Of a stretch of DNA of 6,930 nucleotides, positions 1 to 6,213 are shown piece by piece. The position numbers and the translations under genes were made by a program. The DNA is from Comamonadaceae bacterium (lineage in GTDB: Bacteria > Pseudomonadota > Gammaproteobacteria > Burkholderiales > Burkholderiaceae_C), in contig JAIXXW010000306.1 in the NCBI GenBank assembly GCA_027490555.1, forward strand, positions 1 to 6,930. The letters are read 5' to 3'. Position 1 is the first letter of the stretch. Each line of letters begins with the position of its first letter. The notes under the pieces were generated by a model. It did not search any database. It was not told the DNA's origin and saw nothing but the letters and a program-made list of their open reading frames with translations.

Positions 1-1083
1 GACAAGATCGAAGTTTGGGCGCCCGCCCAATCGGCCTCGTTTGTCATCGGCACCGTCGCGGGAGCGGGGGGCTTCAAACCTGAAAACATCACGGTCAACA
101 TCACCTTGCTGGGGGGTGGTTTTGGGCGTCGGGTGGAGGCCGATTACGCCGCTGACGCCGCCTTGGTGGCCAAGGCCATGCCCGGCACGCCCATCCAGGT
201 GATCTGGACACGCGAAGACGACATGGTGCACGACAAATACCGCCCCATGACGGGCCAGCATTTGGTCGCTGGCGTCGACGCGCAGGGCAAGATGGTGGCT
301 TTGCTGCACCGCGTCGTCTCCGAGGGCATTTACTCGCGCGTGGTGCCCCCCGCCTTCAAGGCAGCAGGCGGCAAGGACGCGCCGGTGATGGAGGGCTCCG
401 AAATCACCTACGACATTGGCGACCACAGTGTCCAGTTCATGATCGAAGACCGCGGTATCCAGGCCGGTTTCTGGCGAGCCGTGGGTCCGGGTTACACCAA
501 ATTTGCCATCGAGACCCTGGTGGACGAAGTGGCGCGTGGGGTGGGCGCTGACCCCTTGGCCTACCGCATCGACTTGCTCAAAAAGCACCCGCGTGGCGCA
601 GCCGTTTTGCAAGCGGTGGGCGAGATGTCGGGATGGGGCAAAGCCAAGTTGCCCCGAGGGCATGCCTTGGGCCTGGCGTATTCGGACGCGTGGAACACCT
701 ACTGCGGCATGGTGGTGCAGGTGTCCATCGTCAAAGGCCGCCCCAAAGTGCACAAGGTTTGGTCGGCGGTGGACTGCGGTCATGCTTTGCAGCCGCAAAA
801 CATCCAGGTGCAAATCGAAGGCTCGGTCATCTTTGGCCTGTCGGCGGCGCTGCACGAACGCATGGACTTCAGGGCAGGTGAGCCTTTGCAAACCAACCTG
901 AACAGTTACGCCGTCTTGCGCGCCAATGAAACACCCGAGGTGATCGTCAAGGTCATGCCCACAGACAACCACCCTGGGGGCATCGGTGAAGTGGGCTTGC
1001 CGCCCCTGGCGCCTGCCGTGGCCAATGCGGTCGCCGTGCTCAATGGCAAGCGTTTGCGCGCCTTGCCTTTCCCCTTGGTCTGA
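1..1083 (+). CDS. Molybdopterin-binding subunit of a xanthine dehydrogenase/isoquinoline 1-oxidoreductase (IorB-like) family enzyme, C-terminal part
   Basis: The gene is open from base 1 and ends with TGA at 1081-1083, leaving 360 visible residues of a family usually about 700-780 long, so roughly the N-terminal half is missing. These subunits bind molybdopterin cytosine dinucleotide and hydroxylate N-heterocycles or oxidise aldehydes, passing electrons to a small [2Fe-2S] subunit. Visible motifs are GGGFGRR (residues 38-44 of the fragment, cofactor binding), GFWRAVG followed by FAIETLVDEVA (156-178, typical of IorB-like proteins), VDCG (257-260), and GGIGEVGLPP (326-335), where E330 matches the catalytic glutamate that activates water. 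The substrate cannot be told from sequence. The small subunit gene and any Tat signal would lie upstream, outside the window. It converges on hyi with a 60 bp gap. An aldehyde-oxidising role is possible but unproven. The family call is secure; the exact substrate class is not. Confidence 0.9.
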   Translation, partial: DKIEVWAPAQSASFVIGTVAGAGGFKPENITVNITLLGGGFGRRVEADYAADAALVAKAMPGTPIQVIWTREDDMVHDKYRPMTGQHLVAGVDAQGKMVALLHRVVSEGIYSRVVPPAFKAAGGKDAPVMEGSEITYDIGDHSVQFMIEDRGIQAGFWRAVGPGYTKFAIETLVDEVARGVGADPLAYRIDLLKKHPRGAAVLQAVGEMSGWGKAKLPRGHALGLAYSDAWNTYCGMVVQVSIVKGRPKVHKVWSAVDCGHALQPQNIQVQIEGSVIFGLSAALHERMDFRAGEPLQTNLNSYAVLRANETPEVIVKVMPTDNHPGGIGEVGLPPLAPAVANAVAVLNGKRLRALPFPLV

Positions 1084-1143
1084 CGGCCAAGAGCCCCCCA
1101 AGACCCTTGCCCTTACCCTGGGGCAGGGGCTGGCCTTCGTGAA
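1084..1143. terminator. Candidate bidirectional terminator between convergent genes
   Basis: The stop codons of the molybdenum hydroxylase gene and hyi face each other across 60 bp. A stem of CCCTTGCCC (1104-1112) with GGGCAGGGG (1121-1129) forms 9 pairs including one G-T wobble, with an 8-base loop. An alternative outer pairing joins GGCCA (1085-1089) plus GCCCC (1093-1097) with GGGGC (1126-1130) plus TGGCC (1131-1135). Neither strand has a T-run after the stem, so this is not a textbook intrinsic terminator. Its position is the main support. Confidence 0.35.
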
Positions 1144-1977
1144 TCAAAGGTAGGGTTTTGCCCAGCCTAAACCCCGTGAGGTGCCACCCGCCGTGGGGTC
1201 GGCCGGGTTGTACTCGCAGCCGATCCAGCCGTTCCAGCCGCATTCGGCACTGACACGGTCGATGGTCTGGAAAATATGGGTCCAGTTCAGCTCGCCCGTG
1301 CCCGGTTCGTGGCGCTGGGGCACGTCGGCGATCTGGAAATGCCCCACCTGGCCGGTGGGCAGGTACTGCGCGATCTTGGCGCTCAGATCGCCCTCGACGA
1401 TCTGGCAATGGAACAGGTCCATCTGCACCTTCACGTTGGCCGCGCCCACCGCCGCCACGATGCGGTGCGCATGGTCTTGCCGGTTGAGGTGAAAGCCCGG
1501 CACGCTGCGGGTGTTGATCGGCTCGATCAGAACGTTCACACCGGCTGAGGCCGCCTGTGCCGCAGCCCATTGCAGGTTGCCGATGAGGGTGGCATCTGCG
1601 TCGGGGGCACTGGCACCTTCGGCCCGCAGGCCCACCATGGCGTGGATGCGCGGGCACTGCAATGCCTCGGCCCATTCCAGTGCCTGTGCAAATCCCGCGC
1701 GGAATTCACTTTCGCGGCCCGGCACACTGGCGGTGCCGCGTTGCCCATCGGCCCAGGCGGCGTTGAAGCTGGCCACATCCGTGCCGCCGGGTGGGGTGTT
1801 GAACAGCACCTGCTGCAAGCCGTTGCCTTTCAAGCGGGCGCTGATGTCGGCTTTGGCAAAGGCATAGGGAAACAGGAACTCCACCGCTTTGAAGCCGTCT
1901 TGGGCCGCCGCCTCAAAGCGGTCCAGAAAAGGCAAATCGGGGTACATCGTGGAGAGGTTGGCGGCAAATTGGGGCAT
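1144..1977 (-). CDS. hyi: Hydroxypyruvate isomerase
   Basis: This 277-residue protein belongs to the xylose-isomerase-like TIM-barrel family and matches Hyi, which interconverts hydroxypyruvate and tartronate semialdehyde in cytosolic glyoxylate metabolism. The start at 1977 (MPQFAANLSTMY) is chosen because Hyi proteins begin with this kind of stretch; the frame stays open upstream to 2157, but that extension has no family character and runs into gapA. E152 (in LIEPIN) and E255 (in GCEYNP) match the paired catalytic/metal-binding glutamates of Hyi; D187, H190 and H213 are candidate metal ligands. The length is close to the usual 258-270. No strong Shine-Dalgarno is visible. It lies 128 bp downstream of gapA on the same strand and may be co-transcribed with it. 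The usual partners (glyoxylate carboligase, tartronate semialdehyde reductase) are not in the window. A paralogous sugar-isomerase role is the main alternative. Confidence 0.9.
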   Translation of the reverse strand: MPQFAANLSTMYPDLPFLDRFEAAAQDGFKAVEFLFPYAFAKADISARLKGNGLQQVLFNTPPGGTDVASFNAAWADGQRGTASVPGRESEFRAGFAQALEWAEALQCPRIHAMVGLRAEGASAPDADATLIGNLQWAAAQAASAGVNVLIEPINTRSVPGFHLNRQDHAHRIVAAVGAANVKVQMDLFHCQIVEGDLSAKIAQYLPTGQVGHFQIADVPQRHEPGTGELNWTHIFQTIDRVSAECGWNGWIGCEYNPADPTAGGTSRGLGWAKPYL

Positions 1978-2080
1978 GTCTGGGGTCTCGGCAGGGGACT
2001 GCAGGGTGGGTGAGCCATGGCGGCACGAGCCTGCGAAGATACCAGCAAACCGGGCAGGCCATCCAAATCCATCGGCGATG

Positions 2081-2099
2081 GGCGGCCAGACGGCCCGCC
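2081..2099 (-). terminator. GC hairpin just after gapA
   Basis: GGCGGCC (2081-2087) and GGCCCGCC (2092-2099) pair with a single-base bulge around a 4-base loop, starting 6 bases beyond the gapA stop. There is no T-run, so it may only attenuate transcription or protect the 3' end, letting some transcripts continue into hyi. Confidence 0.3.
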
Positions 2100-2105
2100 T
2101 GCCGT

Positions 2106-3104
2106 TCAGCGCGTCACCACCCGCGCCATCTCGAGGCATTTGTTGGAATAACCCCACTCATTGTCGTACCAGGCCATCACCTTGATGAAGGTGCTGTCCA
2201 GGGCCATGCCCGCGTCGGCATCGAACACGCTGGTGCACACCTCGCCCCGGAAATCGGTCGACACCACCTTCGCTTCGGTGTAACCCAACACACCCTTCAA
2301 GGCCCCTTGGCTTTGGGCTTTCATTTCGGCGCAAATCTCGGCATAGGTGGCCGGGCTGCTCAACTCGGCCGTCAAATCCACCAGCGACACATCGCTGGTG
2401 GGCACACGCACCGCCACACCGGTGAGTCGACCTTGGATGTCTGGAATCACCACGCCCACAGCCTTGGCCGCGCCGGTGCTGCTGGGGATGATGTTTTCCA
2501 GAATGCCGCGTCCGCCACGCCAGTCTTTGTTGCTGGGGCCGTCCACCGTTTTTTGCGTGGCGGTGGTGGCGTGCACGGTGGTCATCAGGCCGCGCTGGAT
2601 GCCCCATTTGTCGTTCAGCACTTTGGTGATGGGGGCCAGTGCATTGGTGGTGCAGCTGGCGTTGCTGATGATGGCTTGACCGGCGTAGGAAGCATGGTTC
2701 ACGCCATAGACAAACATGGGCGTGTCATCTTTGGACGGTGCAGACATCACCACTTTCCTGGCGCCTGCGCTCAGGTGTTGGCCCGCGCTGGCCTGGTCCA
2801 GAAACAAGCCCGTGGCTTCGATGACCACGTCGGCGCCCACTTCGTTCCACTTCAGCTGGGCGGGGTCGCGCTCTTGGGTGAGGCGAATGCGCTGGCCGTT
2901 CACGATCAAGGTCGAGCCCTCCACCGACAAGCTGCCCTGAAAACGGCCATGCACGCTGTCGTACGCCAGCATGTAGGCCAGGTATTCGGGCTCCAGCAGG
3001 TCGTTGATGCCGACGACCTCGATGTCGTCGAAGTTCTGCACGGCTGCACGCAGCACCATGCGGCCGATGCGGCCAAATCCGTTGATGCCAATCCTGGTGC
3101 TCAT
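2106..3104 (-). CDS. gapA: Type I glyceraldehyde-3-phosphate dehydrogenase
   Basis: This complete 332-residue protein has the standard GAPDH length. The enzyme oxidises and phosphorylates glyceraldehyde-3-phosphate to 1,3-bisphosphoglycerate with NAD+ in glycolysis, and runs in reverse in gluconeogenesis. The Rossmann motif INGFGRIGR (residues 7-15) opens the protein. D35 after the second strand (VGINDL) is typical of NAD-preferring enzymes. The catalytic cysteine is C151 (in SNASCTTN) and its partner is H178 (in TTVHATTATQ). G189-P190 is the NAD-type pair near the adenosine ribose. The C-terminal WYDNEWGYS is canonical. The start at 3104 is fixed by the N-terminal fold; an in-frame extension to 3143 adds 13 residues with no family match. 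The Shine-Dalgarno is weak. Unusually, the residue four after the catalytic cysteine is alanine (A155) rather than the common cysteine. A second gap gene lies at the right edge of the window. hyi follows downstream. Confidence 0.97.
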   Translation of the reverse strand: MSTRIGINGFGRIGRMVLRAAVQNFDDIEVVGINDLLEPEYLAYMLAYDSVHGRFQGSLSVEGSTLIVNGQRIRLTQERDPAQLKWNEVGADVVIEATGLFLDQASAGQHLSAGARKVVMSAPSKDDTPMFVYGVNHASYAGQAIISNASCTTNALAPITKVLNDKWGIQRGLMTTVHATTATQKTVDGPSNKDWRGGRGILENIIPSSTGAAKAVGVVIPDIQGRLTGVAVRVPTSDVSLVDLTAELSSPATYAEICAEMKAQSQGALKGVLGYTEAKVVSTDFRGEVCTSVFDADAGMALDSTFIKVMAWYDNEWGYSNKCLEMARVVTR

Positions 3105-3172
3105 GGGTCGCTCGCTTTCTGGGAGGTTGAGGCTGCAGTCCACCTGGAGAGGACCCGCCCGCGTGTAACCAT

Positions 3173-3202
3173 ATTATGTGAAATCATGAAACTTTGTTAC
3201 AA
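3173..3202 (-). promoter_or_regulatory. Candidate gapA promoter
   Basis: On the minus strand, TTGTAA (3197-3202, 4 of 6 to the -35 consensus) is followed after 18 bp by CATAAT (3173-3178, 5 of 6 to the -10 consensus). Transcription would start near 3166, giving a leader of about 60 bases before the gapA ATG. The segment is markedly AT-rich against its GC-rich surroundings. The call rests on consensus and position only. Confidence 0.5.
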
Positions 3203-3242
3203 AATCGGACGGGCATGGGGGTTTGTTCGGGTTTTGTAACCC
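3193..3242. promoter_or_regulatory. Operator-like inverted repeats upstream of gapA
   Basis: GTTACAAAA (3196-3204) and TTTTGTAAC (3232-3240) are perfect 9-bp inverted arms separated by 27 bp. Each arm is also locally palindromic: TTTGT-T-ACAAA (3193-3203) and GGGTT-TTGT-AACCC (3229-3242). The first overlaps the proposed gapA -35 box. A third half site, TGTAAC, sits at 3164-3169, next to the expected transcription start. This looks like a multi-site operator for a regulator of central carbon genes. HexR-type control of gapA is known in other proteobacteria, but these repeats do not closely match the HexR site as I recall it, so the regulator is unassigned. Confidence 0.4.
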
Positions 3243-3300
3243 CGTGCCCAGGCAGGCTCGGGGCTGCCCACACCCCAGAGCCTCGTGCAAGGGCCCTGGC

Positions 3301-4452
3301 TCAGCCCCAGCGTTGCAGCAGCCTGGCCCGGGCCGATGCCTGCAGATTGGCCTGGCCCAGGTCCCCGCCACAGTGCGCCATGACACGGGGGTCCATCCAG
3401 GCAAACCACCATGGCGGGCAATAGGCCACCGTGATCATGGTGGCGTAGCCTGCGGGCAATTGCGGTGCGCTGGCGTGATGGCGCAGTGCCTGGTAGTGGC
3501 GCGCAGGGTGGGCGTGGTGATCGGAATGCCTTTGCAGTTGGTACAGCAACAGGTTGCCCACCAGGTGGTTGCTGTTCCACGAATGCCTGGGCTCGCAGCG
3601 CTCATAGCGGCCCGTCGCGTCACGCCGGCGCAGCAAACCGTAGTGCTCCACATAGTTCACCACCTCCAGCATCGAGACGGCGTAGGCCGCTTGCAAAAGG
3701 AAAAATGGCACAACCGTCCAGCCCAGCCACGCCACCAGAGCGCCCAACAACAGCAGGGTCAGGCCCCAGGCCTGCAGGTTGTGGTTTTGCAGGTGCCAAA
3801 CGCTGTGGCCTTGCCGGTTCAGCCGCGCTTGTTCCAGCGCCCAGGCCGATTGCAGGCTGCCCCAGACCGAGCGCGGCAAAAAGGCCCAAAAGCTCTCGCC
3901 CATGCGTGCGCTGGCCGGGTCCTCCGGGGTGGCCACGCGCTGGTGGTGGCCCCGGTTGTGTTCCACAAAAAAGTGACCATAGGCACTGGGTGCCAGGGCG
4001 ATCTTGGACAGCCAGCGGTCCAGCGCATCCTTTTTGTGGCCGAGCTCGTGCGCCGCGCCAATGCCGATGCCGTTGATCGCACCCACCGTCAACACCAAAG
4101 CGGCCAGGCCCAATCCGGGCAGGTCCTGGGTGACGGCGATCCAGGCGCCCAGCACCGTGCCGCTTGCTTGCAAGGGCAGATAGGCCCACAGCAAGAAGCG
4201 GTAAAACAGGTCTTGCTCGAGGGACGCCACCGCCGATTCGGGGGGGTTGCTGAAGTCCTCGCCCAACACCCGGTCGAGCACAGGCAAAAACACATGGATG
4301 ACCATCGGGGCCAGCAGCATGCACCACCATGAACCGGTCCACACAGCGGCCAGCATCGAGCCCGAGAAGACCAAAGGGATGGCGGGGCTCCAAAGCCACC
4401 ACCAGCGCTTGTCTTGCCAAGCCTGTTCATGCCCGGGCGCAGGCGTGACCAT
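3301..4452 (-). CDS. alkB: Alkane 1-monooxygenase (AlkB family, membrane non-heme di-iron)
   Basis: AlkB inserts oxygen at the terminal carbon of n-alkanes to give 1-alkanols in the cytoplasmic membrane, with electrons from rubredoxin. The 383-residue protein carries all diagnostic histidine boxes: HELGHK (135-140), EHNRGHH (164-170), NYVEHYGLL (266-274, which separates AlkB from XylM-type relatives) and LQRHSDHHAHP (306-316). Hydrophobic segments near 19-40, 44-60, 86-107, 112-133, 228-247 and 249-266 fit its six membrane helices. The start at 4452 is chosen because AAGGAG lies 5 bases upstream; in-frame ATGs at 4488 and 4560 lack such a site. From remembered alignment to Pseudomonas GPo1 AlkB, the chain-length gate W55 falls at I52 here. 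There is no fused rubredoxin: the protein ends soon after the last box region. It is divergent from a GMC alcohol dehydrogenase that would take its product. gapA follows 196 bp downstream with its own apparent promoter. Confidence 0.96.
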   Translation of the reverse strand: MVTPAPGHEQAWQDKRWWWLWSPAIPLVFSGSMLAAVWTGSWWCMLLAPMVIHVFLPVLDRVLGEDFSNPPESAVASLEQDLFYRFLLWAYLPLQASGTVLGAWIAVTQDLPGLGLAALVLTVGAINGIGIGAAHELGHKKDALDRWLSKIALAPSAYGHFFVEHNRGHHQRVATPEDPASARMGESFWAFLPRSVWGSLQSAWALEQARLNRQGHSVWHLQNHNLQAWGLTLLLLGALVAWLGWTVVPFFLLQAAYAVSMLEVVNYVEHYGLLRRRDATGRYERCEPRHSWNSNHLVGNLLLYQLQRHSDHHAHPARHYQALRHHASAPQLPAGYATMITVAYCPPWWFAWMDPRVMAHCGGDLGQANLQASARARLLQRWG

Positions 4453-4457
4453 CTGCT

Positions 4458-4463
4458 CTCCTT
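4458..4463 (-). promoter_or_regulatory. Strong ribosome binding site of alkB
   Basis: AAGGAG on the minus strand, 5 bases before the ATG at 4452, is the best Shine-Dalgarno in the window and decides the alkB start over the longer in-frame options. Confidence 0.8.
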
Positions 4464-4506
4464 GGAAAAAACCGCCAACCCGCACCATCGCGGGGCTGCA
4501 CAGCAA

Positions 4507-4535
4507 TTTGTCGCTGGTTTCAGACGCCTTGTCAA
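4507..4535 (-). promoter_or_regulatory. Candidate alkB promoter
   Basis: On the minus strand, a perfect -35 hexamer TTGACA (4530-4535) is followed after exactly 17 bp by GACAAA (4507-4512), a poor -10 (3 of 6). A good -35 with a weak -10 would suit a promoter that needs an activator, although that is inference. Transcription would begin near 4500, leaving a leader of about 48 bases. The GACAA core occurs in both hexamers, 21 bp apart, so it may instead be a protein-binding direct repeat. Confidence 0.4.
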
Positions 4536-4543
4536 CGGCCTGT

Positions 4544-4585
4544 GGCTTGCGCGCTGTCATGCCCCCCGACAGCCCGCCGCAAGCC
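4544..4585. promoter_or_regulatory. Nested dyad in the alkB/GMC divergent control region
   Basis: Perfect outer arms GGCTTGCG (4544-4551) and CGCAAGCC (4578-4585) enclose perfect inner arms GCTGTC (4553-4558) and GACAGC (4568-4573) with a 9-base centre. The dyad lies directly upstream of the proposed alkB -35 box. It also abuts a -10-like TATATT (4587-4592) that could serve the rightward GMC gene. It could be the shared operator of a dimeric regulator or a hairpin in a transcript. No regulator gene is within the window. Confidence 0.5.
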
Positions 4586-4586
4586 T

Positions 4587-4592
4587 TATATT
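4587..4592 (+). promoter_or_regulatory. Possible -10 element for the GMC dehydrogenase gene
   Basis: TATATT (5 of 6 to consensus) lies 28 bases before the GMC start codon. The nearest -35-like hexamer, CCGACA (4566-4571), is only 15 bp upstream and falls inside the dyad, so the promoter would be weak without help or repressed by a dyad-bound protein. The spacing makes this a tentative call. Confidence 0.28.
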
Positions 4593-4620
4593 GGCAAAAC
4601 TTGGTTTTTTCGGGGCGTTC

Positions 4621-6213
4621 ATGGAATTTGACTTTGTGATCGTGGGTGGCGGCTCGGCCGGTTGTGTGCTGGCCGGCCGCCTGAGCGAAGACCCGGCGCT
4701 GCAAGTGGCCCTGCTGGAGGCCGGGCCGCCCGACACCAGTGCGCTGATCCATTGCCCCGCCGGCATCGCGCTCATGGCCCGCACCGACACCGTCACACAA
4801 AGCCTGAGCACGGTGCCGCAGCCGGGCTTGCTCGGGCGCCGCGGTTTCCAGCCGCGTGGCCGCACGCTGGGCGGCTCGAGTTCGACCAATGCGATGGCCT
4901 ACATCCGAGGCCAGGCCGCCGACTACGACACCTGGGTCCAGATGGGGTGCCCAGGCTGGTCATGGGACGAGGTCTTGCCCTCCTTTTTGAAGGCCGAGCA
5001 CAACGAACGCATCCACAACGCCTGGCATGGCCAGAACGGTCCCTTGAACGTGACCGACCTGCAAAGCCCCAATGTGTTTTCACAGCGCTTTGTCGAGGCG
5101 GGTGTGCAAGCGGGCTTGGTGCACACCACCGACTTCAATGGCCCCACGCAGGAAGGCGTGGGCCTGTACCAGGTCACCCAGCGCGGGGGTGAGCGTTTCA
5201 GCGCGGCCAAGGCCTACCTCACGCCCCACCTTGGGCGGCCCAACCTGCACGTCATGACCGGTGTCACCGTGGACCGCATGGGCCTGGTGGACGGCGTGGC
5301 GCGGCAGGTACACGCCTGGCGCGACGGGCAGGCCCTGACCTTGAGCGCGCGGCGCGAGATCATCCTCAGCGCAGGCGCTTTCCAGTCGCCCGCCATCCTG
5401 ATGCGTTCGGGCATTGGGCCTGCTGCGCACTTGCAAAGCCTGGGCATCGGGGTGCTGCGCGACTTACCCGGCGTGGGCGAGAACCTGCACGACCACCCGG
5501 ACGCTGTGTTGGTGGCCGATGCGCCGGGACACACCGATTTGATCGGCCTGTCACCCCGGGGCGTGTGGCACACCTTGCAAGCCTTGTGGGCCTGGCGTCA
5601 ACACCGCAAGGGGCGCCTGACCACCAACTTCGCAGAGGCCGGTGCGTTCTACAAAAGCCGCCCCGATGCGGCGCAGCCGGACATCCAGCTGCACTTTGTG
5701 GTGGCCAAGCTGGTGGACCATGGCCGTCAACTCACGCTGGGGCATGGCTACTCCTTGCATGTGTGCTTGTTGCAACCCGACAGCCGTGGCCGTGTGCAAC
5801 TGGCCGACCGCGACCCGCACAGCGCGCCGCTGATCGACCCGCAGTTCTTGAGCGATCCGCGCGACGTGCAGCGCTTGCGCGACGGGGTGCGACAAGCCCA
5901 GCGCATTCTGGCCCAGCCTGCGCTGGCCGCGTATGGCAAGGAGTGGGCAGCGTCTGCCGATGCCCGCAGCGATGAACAACTCGAACACTGGCTTCGCCAA
6001 AACACCGACACCGTGTACCACCCGGTGGGCACTTGCCGTATGGGCCAGGACAAGATGGCGGTGGTGGATGCAAAGTTGCGGGTGCACGGCGTGCCGGGCT
6101 TGCGGGTGGTCGACGCCTCGGTCATGCCGCGCATCGTGAGTGGCAACACCAATGCGCCGACGATCATGATCGCGGAGAGGGCAGCGGATTGGATACGCGG
6201 CAGTCGCCCATGA
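4621..6213 (+). CDS. GMC-family FAD alcohol dehydrogenase (AlkJ / choline dehydrogenase-like)
   Basis: The 530-residue flavoprotein oxidises primary alcohols to aldehydes. AlkJ-type members are membrane-associated and feed electrons to the respiratory chain rather than to oxygen. The FAD-binding motif VGGGSAG (8-14) follows the start immediately, which fixes the ATG at 4621, although the frame is open upstream to 4414. GMC signature 1 is at 79-97 (GRTLGGSSS core) and signature 2 at 252-267 (GAFQSPAILMRSGIGP). The catalytic pair is H467 (in VYHPVGTCRMG) and N511 (in SGNTNAPT), with the usual C-terminal FAD contact. Length fits the family (about 530-560). The upstream Shine-Dalgarno is weak. 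Divergence from alkB across a 168 bp shared control region suggests that its substrate is the 1-alkanol made by AlkB. Choline or another alcohol cannot be excluded from sequence, so no symbol is given. Confidence 0.92.
   Translation: MEFDFVIVGGGSAGCVLAGRLSEDPALQVALLEAGPPDTSALIHCPAGIALMARTDTVTQSLSTVPQPGLLGRRGFQPRGRTLGGSSSTNAMAYIRGQAADYDTWVQMGCPGWSWDEVLPSFLKAEHNERIHNAWHGQNGPLNVTDLQSPNVFSQRFVEAGVQAGLVHTTDFNGPTQEGVGLYQVTQRGGERFSAAKAYLTPHLGRPNLHVMTGVTVDRMGLVDGVARQVHAWRDGQALTLSARREIILSAGAFQSPAILMRSGIGPAAHLQSLGIGVLRDLPGVGENLHDHPDAVLVADAPGHTDLIGLSPRGVWHTLQALWAWRQHRKGRLTTNFAEAGAFYKSRPDAAQPDIQLHFVVAKLVDHGRQLTLGHGYSLHVCLLQPDSRGRVQLADRDPHSAPLIDPQFLSDPRDVQRLRDGVRQAQRILAQPALAAYGKEWAASADARSDEQLEHWLRQNTDTVYHPVGTCRMGQDKMAVVDAKLRVHGVPGLRVVDASVMPRIVSGNTNAPTIMIAERAADWIRGSRP

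Noticed and set aside
1978..2157. A 60-codon N-terminal extension of hyi that would start at 2157 inside gapA.
   Set aside because: Hyi family proteins start at MPQFAANLS; the extension has no match and overlaps the gapA 3' end in another frame.
2010..3239. A 409-codon open frame on the plus strand covering all of gapA in antisense.
   Set aside because: It is the complement of a strongly conserved GAPDH gene; its product is rich in His, Gly and Ala with no family character, as expected of a shadow frame in GC-rich DNA.
3251..3268. A GGCAG/CTGCC stem downstream of alkB as its terminator.
   Set aside because: It is only 5 bp with an 8-base loop and no T-run; too weak to list in this GC content.
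3223..4332. A 369-codon open frame on the plus strand opposite alkB.
   Set aside because: The minus strand encodes every AlkB histidine box. The antisense product shows only low-complexity Gln/Ala/Arg composition.
4414..4620. A 69-codon upstream extension of the GMC gene.
   Set aside because: The FAD-binding strand begins right after the ATG at 4621 as in the family; the extension crosses the divergent control region and overlaps the alkB 5' end.
4453..4800. Upstream in-frame starts for alkB (4488, 4560 and 4800).
   Set aside because: AAGGAG sits right before 4452, while the longer versions would include the promoter-like hexamers and dyad, and the longest overlaps the GMC coding region.
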